DNA of 64,000 nt from Rhodoblastus sp963727035. GTDB taxonomy: Bacteria; Pseudomonadota; Alphaproteobacteria; Rhizobiales; Beijerinckiaceae. Positions 8,685-17,561 of this stretch are shown one piece after another. The stretch covers positions 1 to 64,000 of the forward strand of contig CAVSEY010000006.1 of assembly GCA_963727035.1 (NCBI GenBank), given 5' to 3'. The position numbers and the translations under genes were made by a program. Position 1 is the first letter of the stretch. Each line of letters begins with the position of its first letter. The notes beneath the pieces were generated by a model that was not told the origin of the DNA, made no database searches, and saw only the letters and a program-made list of their open reading frames with translations.

Positions 8685-9008
8685 CTAGCTCGTTCTGGAC
8701 GCCTTTTCCTGATGCCCCGATTGGCGGGTGCGCCAAGCCAGCTCATCGATCACATCCTGCAACGAAACGCCGCCGTCTTGAAGCAAGACCAATAGATGAT
8801 AAAGCACGTCGGCGGCCTCCAGCTTCAAGGCGTTGCGGTCCTTCTGGACCGCCGCGATGACGGCTTCGACGGCCTCTTCGCCGAATTTTTTCGCGATCCT
8901 GCCGGTCCCCGAAACGAGAAGGCTCTTGGTATAGGATTCGTCAGCCAACGCCTGCGCGCGTTGCACGATCAGCGCCGCGAGATCATGGAGCGTAAAGGAC
9001 TCTGTCAT
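8685..9008 (-). CDS. hisE: phosphoribosyl-ATP diphosphatase
   Basis: Second step of histidine synthesis, hydrolysing phosphoribosyl-ATP to phosphoribosyl-AMP. The 107-residue all-alpha MazG-like protein has the conserved KKFGEEAVEAV metal-binding helix and the EAADVLYHLLVLL helix. The ATG overlaps the hisF stop codon by four bases (ATGA), indicating translational coupling. It is a stand-alone HisE, not fused to HisI; hisI is not in this cluster. Confidence 0.95.
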   Translation of the reverse strand: MTESFTLHDLAALIVQRAQALADESYTKSLLVSGTGRIAKKFGEEAVEAVIAAVQKDRNALKLEAADVLYHLLVLLQDGGVSLQDVIDELAWRTRQSGHQEKASRTS

Positions 9009-9796
9009 TGGTTTGCCACGCCCTGGATGTCCGGCGGATCGAGCCGCATCGGCAGCCCGGCTTTCGCCATATAGGCCTTGGCCTCGCCGATCGAATATTC
9101 GCCGAAATGGAAGATCGAAGCCGCCAGCACCGCGCTGGCGGCGCCGTCGCGCACGCCCTCGACCAGATGTTCGAGCGTGCCGACCCCGCCCGAAGCGATG
9201 ACCGGAACCGAGACGGCGTCGGAGACCGCCCGCGTCAAGTCGATGTCGAAGCCGGATTTCGCGCCGTCGCGATCCATCGAGGTCAGCAGGATCTCGCCCG
9301 CGCCCAGCGCCACGACTTCCCTCGCATATTCGACCGCGTCGATGCCGGTCGGCCGGCGCCCGCCATGGGTGAATATCTCCCATCGCCCCGGCGCGACCGC
9401 CTTGGCGTCGATGGCGACCACGATGCACTGGCTGCCGAATTTCTCCGCCCCGCGCCGCACGAAATCGCGGTCATGGACGGCGGCGGTCATGATCGAGGCC
9501 TTGTCGGCCCCGGCGAGCAGCAGGTTGCGGATGTCGTCGAGCGTGCGCACGCCGCCGCCCACCGTCAGCGGCATGAAACAGGCTTCCGCCGTCCTGCGCA
9601 CGACATCGAACAGGAGATTGCGCTCCTCGTGGCTGGCGGTGATGTCGAGAAAGCACAGTTCGTCGGCGCCGGCGGCGTCATAGGCGATGGCGCACTGGAC
9701 CGGATCGCCGGCGTCGCGCAGATTGACGAAATTGACGCCCTTGACGACCCGGCCGTCCTTCACGTCGAGGCAGGGAATGACGCGAGTCTTGAGCAA
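9005..9796 (-). CDS. hisF: imidazole glycerol phosphate synthase, cyclase subunit HisF
   Basis: Uses ammonia from HisH to form imidazole glycerol phosphate and AICAR. A 263-residue TIM barrel; the catalytic aspartates are D11 in IPCLDVKDG and the later AIDAK. Two half-barrel phosphate sites are visible (GGGVRT and ASGGVGT). The start is a TTG with GGGAGGG five bases upstream; no ATG is available before the conserved N-terminus. It follows hisA by 11 bases and overlaps hisE. HisH, its glutaminase partner, is encoded two genes upstream. Confidence 0.96.
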   Translation of the reverse strand: MLKTRVIPCLDVKDGRVVKGVNFVNLRDAGDPVQCAIAYDAAGADELCFLDITASHEERNLLFDVVRRTAEACFMPLTVGGGVRTLDDIRNLLLAGADKASIMTAAVHDRDFVRRGAEKFGSQCIVVAIDAKAVAPGRWEIFTHGGRRPTGIDAVEYAREVVALGAGEILLTSMDRDGAKSGFDIDLTRAVSDAVSVPVIASGGVGTLEHLVEGVRDGAASAVLAASIFHFGEYSIGEAKAYMAKAGLPMRLDPPDIQGVANQ

Positions 9797-9807
9797 AGAA
9801 CCCTCCC

Positions 9808-10557
9808 TCAGGCGGCGCGTTTCGACTGGATGAGTTTCAGGGCCCGCTCGGGGTCGAGCCGGCCGTCGTAAAGCGCCCGGCCGGTGATGGCGCCGGCGAG
9901 ACGCGCGCAGTCGGGCTCCAGCAGCCGCTCGATATCGGCGATCGACGCCAGGCCCCCAGACGCGATCACCGGAATTTTCAGGCTGTTCGCCAGAGCGAGC
10001 GTCGCCTCGATGTTCAGGCCTTTCAGCACGCCGTCGCGGGAAATGTCGGTATAGATGATGGCGGCGACGCCGGCGTCCTCGAATCTCTTGCCCAGTTCGA
10101 CCGCGGTCAGTTGCGACGATTTGGCCCAGCCCTCGACCGCGACGAGACCGTCGCGGGCGTCGACGCCGATGGCGATCCTGCCCGGATGACGGCGGGCGGC
10201 TTCGAGCACCAAAGCGGGATCGCGCACGGCGGCGGTGCCGATGATGACCCGCGCAACGCCCTTGTCCAGCCAGCCGTCGATGGTGCGCATGTCGCGGATG
10301 CCGCCGCCGAGTTGGACCGGCATTCGGGTCAGGGCCGCCAGAACCTTTTCGACGGCCTGCGCGTTCATCGGCTTGCCGGCGAAGGCCCCGTCGAGATCGA
10401 CGACATGGAGATATTCGAAGCCCTGGCGCTCGAAAGTCAGCGCCTGCGCGGTCGGGTCGTCGTTGAACACGGTGGCGAGCGCCATGTCGCCATGGACCAG
10501 CCGGACGCATTGCCCGCCCTTGAGGTCGATTGCGGGAAACAGGATCACGGACGCCAC
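9808..10557 (-). CDS. hisA: ProFAR isomerase HisA
   Basis: Amadori isomerisation of ProFAR to PRFAR in histidine synthesis. The 249-residue beta/alpha barrel starts with VILFPAIDLKGG (catalytic Asp near residue 11) and has the second catalytic aspartate in YTDISRDG. Phosphate-binding GGGIRD and ASGGLAS are present. Its start codon lies inside the last codons of hisH (13-base overlap), so the two are probably coupled. Confidence 0.96.
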   Translation of the reverse strand: MASVILFPAIDLKGGQCVRLVHGDMALATVFNDDPTAQALTFERQGFEYLHVVDLDGAFAGKPMNAQAVEKVLAALTRMPVQLGGGIRDMRTIDGWLDKGVARVIIGTAAVRDPALVLEAARRHPGRIAIGVDARDGLVAVEGWAKSSQLTAVELGKRFEDAGVAAIIYTDISRDGVLKGLNIEATLALANSLKIPVIASGGLASIADIERLLEPDCARLAGAITGRALYDGRLDPERALKLIQSKRAA

Positions 10558-11195
10558 CTCAGGAAATTGGAAATCAGCCGCAGGCCGAAGTTCTGGCTCT
10601 TTTCGGGATGGAACTGCACGCCGACGATGGTGTCGCGCCCCACCGCCGCCGTCAGCGGCCCGCCGTAGTCGGTCGTGGCGATCACGTCATGATCGTCGGA
10701 AGCGGCCAGATGGAAGGAATGGACGAAATAGGCGTTCTGGCCGTCCTCCCCCGTCGCGACGCCTTCAAACACCGGATGGGGGCGGCGAAGGGAGAGATTG
10801 TTCCAGCCCATATGCGGAATTTTCAGCTTCGGGTCTCGGGGTTGGATGGCGCAGACCGTCCCCTTGATCCAGCCGAGGCCCGGCGTTTCGTGATGCTCCA
10901 GCCCGCGCTCGGCCAATAATTGCATGCCGACGCAAATGCCCAGGAACGGCTTTCCCTTGCCATGCACGCCCTCTTCGATCGCCTCGACCATGCCGTCGAT
11001 GGCGAGCAGGCCGGCGCGGCAATCGGGAAAGGCGCCGACGCCGGGAAGGACGATGCAGTCGGCTTGCGCGACAGCTTGCGGGTCGGAAGTGACCTTGATC
11101 GAGGCCGCAAGACCGCTGTCGCGGGCGGCGCGCTCGAAGGCCTTGGCCGCCGAATGCAGGTTGCCGGAGCCGTAATCGATGATCGCGACGTTCAC
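10545..11195 (-). CDS. hisH: imidazole glycerol phosphate synthase, glutaminase subunit HisH
   Basis: A class I glutamine amidotransferase that supplies ammonia to HisF. The 216-residue protein has the nucleophile cysteine in LGICVGMQ and the His-Glu pair in GVQFHPEKSQ; the oxyanion strand PGVGAF is also present. The start is a GTG preceded by GAAGAA, giving MNVAIIDYGSGN, the normal HisH N-terminus. It follows the DUF2628 gene by four bases and overlaps hisA. Confidence 0.95.
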   Translation of the reverse strand: MNVAIIDYGSGNLHSAAKAFERAARDSGLAASIKVTSDPQAVAQADCIVLPGVGAFPDCRAGLLAIDGMVEAIEEGVHGKGKPFLGICVGMQLLAERGLEHHETPGLGWIKGTVCAIQPRDPKLKIPHMGWNNLSLRRPHPVFEGVATGEDGQNAYFVHSFHLAASDDHDVIATTDYGGPLTAAVGRDTIVGVQFHPEKSQNFGLRLISNFLRWRP

Positions 11196-11199
11196 TTCT

Positions 11200-11691
11200 T
11201 CAATTCCCCGGATGGAAAAGGCCCAGCAGGTCGATCGCCCCGGCCTGCGCGACGGACGCCGGCGGCGGCGCCGGTTTCTCGCCCGGAGCGGGCGGCGGCG
11301 CAGGCGCAGGAAGGTCCTTGGCGGGTCCCTCAAAAAAAACCTGTTCCGCCTCGCGCTCCGAGGCGCCGAGCGAAAAGGCCTGCAAGGCGAAGCCGGATTT
11401 CTTGAGATGGAACTGCTCCAGCCGGTCGCCTTCCAGCCCGAAGGCGAAAGCGCCGACCAGATAAATCAGGGCGACCACCTCGCCGTCGAGCCGGAAGGCC
11501 AAAGCGAGCCCCGTCACGACGCCGACCCAGACCAGCCAGAAAGCGAAGGCGCGCCACAATCCCCTGCGCGCCGCCCAGAGCGGCGTCAGCACAAAGGCCT
11601 CGCGCGAAAACCCCTGCTTCACGAAGGTCGCGCGCTCCAAAGCTCCGCCGGCGCCGTCATCGGCCGGGACGAAAACCCCATAGAGATTCAT
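11200..11691 (-). CDS. DUF2628 membrane protein within the his operon
   Basis: A protein of unknown function in the DUF2628 family. It starts MNLYGVFVP, has a soluble N-terminal part containing FVKQGFSREAFVLTP, then two hydrophobic helices around residues 58-95 and a proline/alanine-rich C-terminal tail. It lies between hisB and hisH with gaps of 17 and 4 bases, so it is transcribed with the histidine genes. The same placement is common in Hyphomicrobiales, suggesting a conserved but unexplained link. Confidence 0.8.
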   Translation of the reverse strand: MNLYGVFVPADDGAGGALERATFVKQGFSREAFVLTPLWAARRGLWRAFAFWLVWVGVVTGLALAFRLDGEVVALIYLVGAFAFGLEGDRLEQFHLKKSGFALQAFSLGASEREAEQVFFEGPAKDLPAPAPPPAPGEKPAPPPASVAQAGAIDLLGLFHPGN

Positions 11692-11708
11692 GGTCGCTCC
11701 TCGCGGCG

Positions 11709-12299
11709 TCACAGCATTCCCTTGGTCGAGGGAATGCTCTCCTTCTGCCGCGGGTCGATCGCCAGCGCGGCGCCGAGCGCCCGCGCGACCCCCTTGAAGC
11801 AGGATTCGACGATATGGTGGCTGTTGGCGCCATAAAGCGTCTCGATATGCAGGGTGAGCGCCGCATGCTGGGCGAAAGCCTGAAAGAACTCGCGCACCAG
11901 CTCGGTGTCGAACGCGCCGATTTTCGCCTGCGGGATTTCGGTGCGAAACACCAGAAACGGCCGGCCGGACACGTCGATCGCGACGCGGGTCAAGGTTTCG
12001 TCCATCGGCGCATAAGCGGCGCCATAGCGCACGATGCCGCGGAAATCGCCCGCCGCGCGTTTCAGGGCCTGGCCCAAAGCGATCCCGACATCCTCCACCG
12101 TGTGGTGCTGGTCGATATGCAGGTCGCCCTTGGCGACAATCTCGATGTCCATCAGCGAATGGCGCGCCAACTGGTCGAGCATGTGATCGAAAAAGCCGAT
12201 TCCGGTCGAAATCCTGCTCGCGCCGCCGCCGTCGATCGTCAGCTTGACCGCGATATCCGTCTCTTTGGTGGTGCGGTTGAGCTCTGCCTGTCGCGTCAT
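11709..12299 (-). CDS. hisB: imidazoleglycerol-phosphate dehydratase HisB
   Basis: Manganese-dependent dehydration of imidazole glycerol phosphate. The 196-residue stand-alone dehydratase has the metal-binding GIGFFDHML, DLHIDQHHTVEDVG and NSHHIVE motifs. The ATG at 12299 (MTRQAELNR) is preferred over one at 12311. It is the first gene of the minus-strand run hisB-DUF2628-hisH-hisA-hisF-hisE-coaA, and the 200-base gap to hslV should hold the operon promoter. The bifunctional phosphatase form known from E. coli is not seen here. Confidence 0.95.
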   Translation of the reverse strand: MTRQAELNRTTKETDIAVKLTIDGGGASRISTGIGFFDHMLDQLARHSLMDIEIVAKGDLHIDQHHTVEDVGIALGQALKRAAGDFRGIVRYGAAYAPMDETLTRVAIDVSGRPFLVFRTEIPQAKIGAFDTELVREFFQAFAQHAALTLHIETLYGANSHHIVESCFKGVARALGAALAIDPRQKESIPSTKGML

Positions 12300-12499
12300 T
12301 TGCAGTCCCATATTCGCTTAAGGCTCACGCGCCGAAAAATTCTTCACGATCCGGCCGGTCGCGCGGCCGAACGCCACGGCTCTTAGCAAATGGCGCCTCG
12401 CGGCGCCACTCTAACCGCAAAAGACTTGTCATTGCCACAGGCAGGCCATAGATGCGGTCTGCCCGTCGATCGCGACGGACTCTTGCGGGTTTTTTAGTC

Positions 12500-13070
12500 A
12501 TGACGGACCAATCGGGCGCGCCCTCGATGCACGCCACCACCATCGTGCTGGTGCGAAAGGGCGGCAAGACGGTGATCGCCGGGGACGGACAGGTCAGCCT
12601 CGGCCAGACCATCATCAAGGGCAACGCCCGCAAGGTGCGCCGGCTCGGCAAGGGCCAGGTCATCATCGGCTTCGCCGGCGCGACCGCCGACGCCTTCACC
12701 TTGTCGGAGCGCCTTGAAGCCAAGCTGGAGCAATATTCGGGGCAGCTCCTGCGCGCCTGCGTCGAACTCGCCAAGGACTGGCGCACCGACCGCTATCTGC
12801 GCCGGCTGGAGGCCATGATGCTGGTGGCCGACAGGAACGCCGCCTTGGTCCTCACCGGCACGGGCGATGTGCTGGAGCCCGAGCCTTCGGCGCAGGGCGT
12901 GGTCATGGGCATAGGCTCGGGCGGCAATTACGCGCTTGCCGCCGCGCGCGCCTTGATCGACACGGAGCTCGACGCCGAGGCCATCGCGCGGCGGTCGCTC
13001 CAGATCGCGGCGGACATCTGCGTCTACACCAACGCCAATATCGTCGTCGAAACCATCGAATTCGCTCTGA
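12500..13070 (+). CDS. hslV: ATP-dependent protease subunit HslV, probable frame error at 3' end
   Basis: The proteolytic subunit of the HslUV (ClpQY) protease. The N-terminal nucleophile region is TTIVLVRKGGK after a short leader, and IAGDGQVSLGQT, GFAGATADAF and GIGSGGNYA match the family. As sequenced, the frame has no stop at the expected place after the CVYTNANIVVE segment and would run to 13261, through the start of hslU. A TGA at 13068 in the +1 frame gives the usual length (about 189 residues), implying one extra base around 13060-13066. I therefore end the gene there. An ATG at 12527 is an alternative start. Confidence 0.85.
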
Positions 13071-13097
13071 ACGGAGCGACATTTCAGGCCCCGCGCA

Positions 13098-14400
13098 ATG
13101 ACAGACCTTTCTCCACGGGAAATCGTTTCCGAACTGGACCGCTATCATCGTCGGCCAGAAGGACGCCAAGCGGGCGGTGGCGATCGCCTTGCGCAATCGC
13201 TGGCGGCGCCTGCGCCTCGAAGGCGCCATGCGCGAGGAGGTTCTGCCCAAGAATATCCTGATGATCGGGCCGACGGGCTGCGGCAAGACCGAAATCGCCC
13301 GCCGCCTCGCGCGCCTGGCCCATGCGCCCTTCCTCAAGGTCGAGGCGACCAAATTCACCGAAGTCGGCTATGTCGGCCGGGATGTCGAGCAGATCGTGCG
13401 CGACCTCGTCGAGATCGGAATCGCTTTGGTCAAGGAAACCAAGCGCAAGGATGTTTCCGCGCGCGCCCAACAGGCGGCGGAGGAGCGCATCGTGACCGCC
13501 CTCGTCGGCGCCAACGCCAGCGCGACGACGCGGGACGCCTTCCGCCGCAAGCTGCGGGCGGGCGAGCTGGAAGACAAGGAGATCGAGGTGGAGATCGCCT
13601 CGTCCTCCGCCTCGTCCATGCCGATGTTCGAACTGCCCAACATGCCGGGCGCCTCGGTCGGCGCGATTTCGCTGGGCGATATTTTCGGCAAGGCCAATCG
13701 CGCCCGGAGCCAGAAACTGACGGTCAAGGACGCCCGCGAGCCGCTGGAGGCCGAGGAGAGCGAAAAGCTGCTCGACCAGGACGAGATTCTGCGCCTGGCG
13801 ATCCGCGACGTCGAAAACAACGGGATCGTCTTCCTCGACGAGATCGACAAGATCTGCGCGCATGAGGGCCGCGCCGGCGACGTGTCGCGCGAGGGTGTGC
13901 AGCGCGACCTGCTGCCCCTGATCGAGGGCACGACGGTGGCGACCAAGCATGGCGCGGTGAAGACGGATCACATCCTGTTCATCGCCTCGGGCGCCTTTCA
14001 CGTCGCCAAGCCGTCCGACCTTCTGCCCGAACTGCAAGGCCGCCTGCCCATTCGCGTCGAATTGTCGTCGCTGGATGAAGATGATTTCAAGCGCATCCTG
14101 ACCCAGCCCGAGGCCAGCCTGACCAAGCAATATTGCGCCCTGCTGGCGACGGAGGGCGTCACGCTGGACTTCACGCCGGACGCCATCGAAACCCTCGCGC
14201 GGGTCGCGGTTCAGGTGAATTCGAGCGTCGAGAATATCGGCGCGAGGCGCTTGCAGACGGTGATGGAGCGGGTGCTGGACGAGGTCAGCTTTTCCGCCGC
14301 CGACCATGCCGGCCTGGTCGTGACGGTCGATGGCCCCTATGTCGAGGCGCGCGTCGGCGAATTGTCGCGCAACGTCGATCTGAGCCGCTTCATCCTGTGA
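13098..14400 (+). CDS. hslU: ATPase subunit HslU, frameshifted near N-terminus
   Basis: The AAA+ unfoldase that feeds substrates to HslV. Conserved features are Walker A GPTGCGKTE, the EVGYVGRDVE block, Walker B IVFLDEIDK, and the C-terminal GARRLQTVMERVL and LSRFIL tail that docks into HslV. The first 16 codons read MTDLSPREIVSELDRY, then the frame breaks: TATCATCGTC needs one base fewer to give the universal IVGQ motif. Removing C13146 restores a full-length 433-residue protein. If the sequence is real, only a product starting at 13177 and lacking about 26 residues could be made. It lies 27 bases after the likely hslV stop. Confidence 0.9.
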
Positions 14401-14494
14401 TTCGCGCCGGCGGTTGATGATTTTTCGCACGCCCTTGCCAGGAAATCCGGGCGCGGCCATAAGACGATCAAACTTTCTTCCCTGGCGGATCGCG

Positions 14495-15529
14495 ATGACC
14501 CCCTTCCCCGAACGCGTCTTTTCCGGAATCCAGCCCACCGGAAATCTTCATCTCGGCAATTATCTCGGCGCCATCGTCAAATTCGTCGCGCTGCAAAAGA
14601 CCCACGAATGCCTGTTCTGCGTGGTCGATCTGCATGCGATCACCGTGCCGCAGGACCCGAAAGAGCTGCGCCGGGCGATTCGCAGGATCGCCGCCGCCTA
14701 TATCGCCTCCGGGGTCGATCCGGCGAAGAACATCATTTTCAATCAGAGCCAGATCGCCGAACATGCGGAGCTGGCCTGGGTTTTCAATTGCGTCGCGCGC
14801 ATCGGCTGGCTCAACCGCATGACCCAGTTCAAGGAAAAGGCGGGCAAGGATCGCGAAAACGCCTCGATCGGACTGTTCGCCTATCCGACCCTGATGGCGG
14901 CGGATATCCTGCTCTACAAGGCGACCCATGTGCCGGTCGGCGAGGACCAGAAGCAGCATATCGAACTCGCGCGCGACATCGCGCAGAAATTCAACAATGA
15001 TTTCGCCGAATCCATCGCCGCCAACGGCCACGGGGACGGCTTTTTCCCGTTGCCGGCGCCTTTGATCCAGGGCCCGGCGGCGCGGGTGATGAGCCTGCGC
15101 GACGGAACGAAGAAAATGTCCAAATCCGATCCGTCGGAATTCTCGCGCATCAACCTGTCCGACGACGCCGACGCCATCGCGCAGAAGGTGCGCAAGGCCA
15201 AGACCGATCCCGAGCCTTTGCCCAGCGCCAGGGAAGGTCTGAGCGGGCGTCCCGAGGCCGAAAATCTGGTCGGCATTTTCGCGGCCTTGAGCGATGTGAC
15301 GCCGGACGCCGTCCTCGAGCAGTTTGGCGGGGCGCAATTCTCGACCTTCAAACAGGCCCTGATCGACCTCGCGGTGAACCGGCTCGGTCCGATCGGCGCT
15401 GAAATGCGGCGGCTCGAGGCCGATCCGGCTTTTATCGACTCGGTCCTGCGCGAGGGAGCGAGGCGCGCGCGCGCCATCGCGGAGCCGAACATGTCCCAGG
15501 TCAAGGATATTGTCGGCTTCATTCGCTAG
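14495..15529 (+). CDS. trpS: tryptophanyl-tRNA synthetase
   Basis: Charges tRNA-Trp. The 344-residue class I synthetase has the HIGH-type motif GNLHLGNY near residue 20 and the KMSKS motif as KKMSKSDPS. AYPTLMAADILLYKA and GEDQKQHIELARDIA are typical TrpRS blocks. The ATG at 14495 puts RVFSGIQPTG at the normal position; upstream in-frame starts would add 27 unrelated residues. It follows hslU on the same strand but with a 94-base gap, so it probably has its own promoter. Confidence 0.96.
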   Translation: MTPFPERVFSGIQPTGNLHLGNYLGAIVKFVALQKTHECLFCVVDLHAITVPQDPKELRRAIRRIAAAYIASGVDPAKNIIFNQSQIAEHAELAWVFNCVARIGWLNRMTQFKEKAGKDRENASIGLFAYPTLMAADILLYKATHVPVGEDQKQHIELARDIAQKFNNDFAESIAANGHGDGFFPLPAPLIQGPAARVMSLRDGTKKMSKSDPSEFSRINLSDDADAIAQKVRKAKTDPEPLPSAREGLSGRPEAENLVGIFAALSDVTPDAVLEQFGGAQFSTFKQALIDLAVNRLGPIGAEMRRLEADPAFIDSVLREGARRARAIAEPNMSQVKDIVGFIR

Positions 15530-15573
15530 GGCATATTCCCAGAAAGTTGCAGACTTTTTGGACAAGAATATGC
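15529..15573 (+). repeat. palindromic intergenic repeat, type 1 (copy 1)
   Basis: A 45-base imperfect palindrome of the form GCATATTCCC...GTTGCAGAC...GAATATGC. It begins on the last base of the trpS stop codon. A near-identical element lies between rpmI and rplT at 56955-56999. Such short dispersed palindromes are common in Hyphomicrobiales intergenic regions. It may act as a transcript 3' end for trpS. Confidence 0.8.
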
Positions 15574-15588
15574 TTTGAAACAATGATC

Positions 15589-15629
15589 TAGAGCATTCTT
15601 GCGATCCGCAAGGAACGGAAAATGCTCTA
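15589..15629 (+). repeat. palindromic intergenic repeat, type 2
   Basis: Nine-base inverted arms TAGAGCATT and AATGCTCTA flank a GC-rich centre. It directly follows the type 1 palindrome, so two unrelated repeat families stand side by side after trpS. I see no second copy in this window, but the arm sequence resembles repeats I know from other Hyphomicrobiales. Confidence 0.6.
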
Positions 15630-15732
15630 AGCGGCGGCCCGAATTTGTTCGGCCTTTCACTCTTTGGGCGAAAGGCCTATCTATCCAGAGGAACCATCTC
15701 CGGCCTTGAACCGGACGATATCGGAGGCACGA

Positions 15733-16290
15733 ATGTTCATCCAGACTGAAACAACGCCCAATCCCGCGACGTTGAAATTCATTCCCGGCGCCATCGTTGT
15801 CGATGGCGCGCCCATCGACATGCCGAGCGCGCAAGCGGCGGAAGCTTCGCCGCTGGCGAGCGCCATTTTCGGGATCGGCGAAATCAGCGGCGTGTTTCTC
15901 GGACCGGATTTCATTTCGGTCACGAAATCTTCCGGCGACTGGCAATATCTCAAGCCGGCCATTCTCGGCGTGATCATGGAGCATTTCACGTCAGGAGCGC
16001 CGATCCTTTCCCACGGCGCCAGCGGGGAGCCCGCGCAGGACGAATATTTTGCGCCCGAAGACGCGGAAATCGTGGCCAAGGTCAAGGAACTGCTCGCGAC
16101 CCAGGTCCGCCCCGCCGTGGCGGCGGACGGCGGCGACATCGTGTTCCGCGGCTTCAAGGATGGCGTGGTCTATCTCAAGATGAAGGGCGCCTGTTCCGGC
16201 TGCCCGTCCTCGACCGCGACGCTCAAGCGCGGCGTGCAGAACCTGATCTGCCATTTCGTGCCGGAAGTGACATCGGTCGAGCAGATCTGA
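15733..16290 (+). CDS. nfuA: NifU-family iron-sulfur carrier (Nfu type)
   Basis: An Fe-S cluster scaffold or carrier that passes 4Fe-4S clusters to apo-enzymes. The 185-residue protein has an N-terminal Nfu_N domain (MFIQTETTPNPATLKF) and a C-terminal NifU-like domain with the cluster-binding CSGCPSS at about residues 155-161. GGAGG lies six bases before this ATG; an in-frame ATG at 15664 would add 23 residues with poor support. It heads the run to tsaB and rimI, a common placement in alphaproteobacteria. The symbol is by analogy. Confidence 0.92.
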   Translation: MFIQTETTPNPATLKFIPGAIVVDGAPIDMPSAQAAEASPLASAIFGIGEISGVFLGPDFISVTKSSGDWQYLKPAILGVIMEHFTSGAPILSHGASGEPAQDEYFAPEDAEIVAKVKELLATQVRPAVAADGGDIVFRGFKDGVVYLKMKGACSGCPSSTATLKRGVQNLICHFVPEVTSVEQI

Positions 16291-16330
16291 AACCTCGGAT
16301 GGGCCTTGCACTCGAGAGGAAACGGCTGGC

Positions 16331-17023
16331 GTGACGCGCATTCTCGCGATCGACACCGCTCTGCCGGCGGTTTCCGTTTGCGTTCTCGATGAGGGGGCCA
16401 GCGACCCGGTCGCGACCGAGTCCGTGGCCATGGAGAAAGGCCACGCCGAGGCGCTGATGCCGATGATCGAAAGGCTCATGGCGCGGGTCGAGGGCGGATT
16501 CGCCTCCCTCGATCGCGTCGCCGTGACCGTCGGTCCCGGCTCCTTCACCGGCATTCGCATCGGCGTCGCCGCCGCGCGCGGCGTCGCGCTCGCGCTGGGC
16601 CTCGACGTGGTCGGCGTTTCGACCCTTGCCGCTTACGCCGCGCCGCTTCTGGCGGGGGACGCCGACGGCATTGTCGCGACGGCGATCGACGCGCGGCGCG
16701 GGCATGTCTATTTTTCCGCCTATGGTCCGGGCGGCCGCCTCCTGACCTCGCCCCGCATTCTGGCGGTGAAGGACGCCTGCCGGCTGCTGGGCGGCGGCCG
16801 TGTGCGCGCGGCCGGATCGGGCGCCATCCTGCTGCGCGAGGAGGCGGCTTTGACCGGCGGGGATATCGTCGTCGCCAATGGCGCTTCGGCTCCGGATATT
16901 CTCGCCGTCGCCCGGCTGGGTCTCGCCGCTTCGCCCGACAATGCGCCGGCGCGGCCGATCTATCTCAAAGCCCCCGACGTCCAGCCGGCGAAACACCCCT
17001 CCATGGCGCTCAAAAACTCATGA
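16331..17023 (+). CDS. tsaB: tRNA t6A biosynthesis protein TsaB
   Basis: A non-catalytic partner of TsaD in the complex that adds threonylcarbamoyl to A37 of ANN-decoding tRNAs. The 230-residue ASKHA-fold protein starts at a GTG (MTRILAIDTALPAVSV) and carries the typical VTVGPGSFTGIRIGVAAARG block near residue 75. The stop overlaps the rimI start by four bases, so the two are coupled. tsaD and tsaE are not in the window. Confidence 0.93.
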   Translation: MTRILAIDTALPAVSVCVLDEGASDPVATESVAMEKGHAEALMPMIERLMARVEGGFASLDRVAVTVGPGSFTGIRIGVAAARGVALALGLDVVGVSTLAAYAAPLLAGDADGIVATAIDARRGHVYFSAYGPGGRLLTSPRILAVKDACRLLGGGRVRAAGSGAILLREEAALTGGDIVVANGASAPDILAVARLGLAASPDNAPARPIYLKAPDVQPAKHPSMALKNS

Positions 17024-17505
17024 AGGCCCCATTTTTCTCCAGCTCGCGCCATGCGCCCGCCACCTCTCGCCTGCTGCGCGTGGCCGATGCGGCGGCTTGC
17101 GCCCATCTGCACCGGACGAGCTTCGCCCATCCCTGGTCGGCCGCGGAATTCGAGGCGCTGATGAACGACCCGGCCTGCGTGGCGGATGGAATCGAGATCA
17201 AATCCAGCCTCGCCGGCTTCATCCTGTCGCGCCGGGCGGCGGACGAGGCCGAAGTGCTGACCATTGTCGTCGCGCCCGACTCCCGGCGCCACGGTCATGG
17301 ACAGCGGCTTCTGGCCGCTCATCTGGCGCGGCTGGCGGCGCTGAGGGTCAAGAACCTGTTTCTTGAAGTCGATGAGGCCAATGCGGGCGCGCTTGCGCTC
17401 TATCGCCGCTTCGGCTTTGCCGTCGAGGGCCGGCGCAAGAGCTATTATGCGAAAGCCGAAGGCAAAGCCGGCGACGCGCTGATCATGCGCCGCGCCCTGG
17501 CCTGA
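17020..17505 (+). CDS. rimI: GNAT N-acetyltransferase, RimI family
   Basis: Acetylates the N-terminal alanine of ribosomal protein S18 in E. coli; the exact target here is inferred. The 161-residue GNAT protein has the acetyl-CoA binding signature RRHGHGQRLL near residue 90 and the LEVDEANAGALALYRRFGF block that marks RimI. The ATG overlaps the tsaB stop. In many relatives a fur/mur gene follows, but here an acyltransferase gene comes next after 56 bases. Confidence 0.88.
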   Translation: MKAPFFSSSRHAPATSRLLRVADAAACAHLHRTSFAHPWSAAEFEALMNDPACVADGIEIKSSLAGFILSRRAADEAEVLTIVVAPDSRRHGHGQRLLAAHLARLAALRVKNLFLEVDEANAGALALYRRFGFAVEGRRKSYYAKAEGKAGDALIMRRALA

Positions 17506-17561
17506 ACCCCAACCGCCAAAGCGGTCATCAATTTGTCATGACAGAGACCTAACCGGCGCGA

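Noticed and set aside
13071..13261. C-terminal extension of HslV
   Set aside because: The extra residues overlap hslU out of frame and have no family match; a missing stop from a one-base error is simpler.
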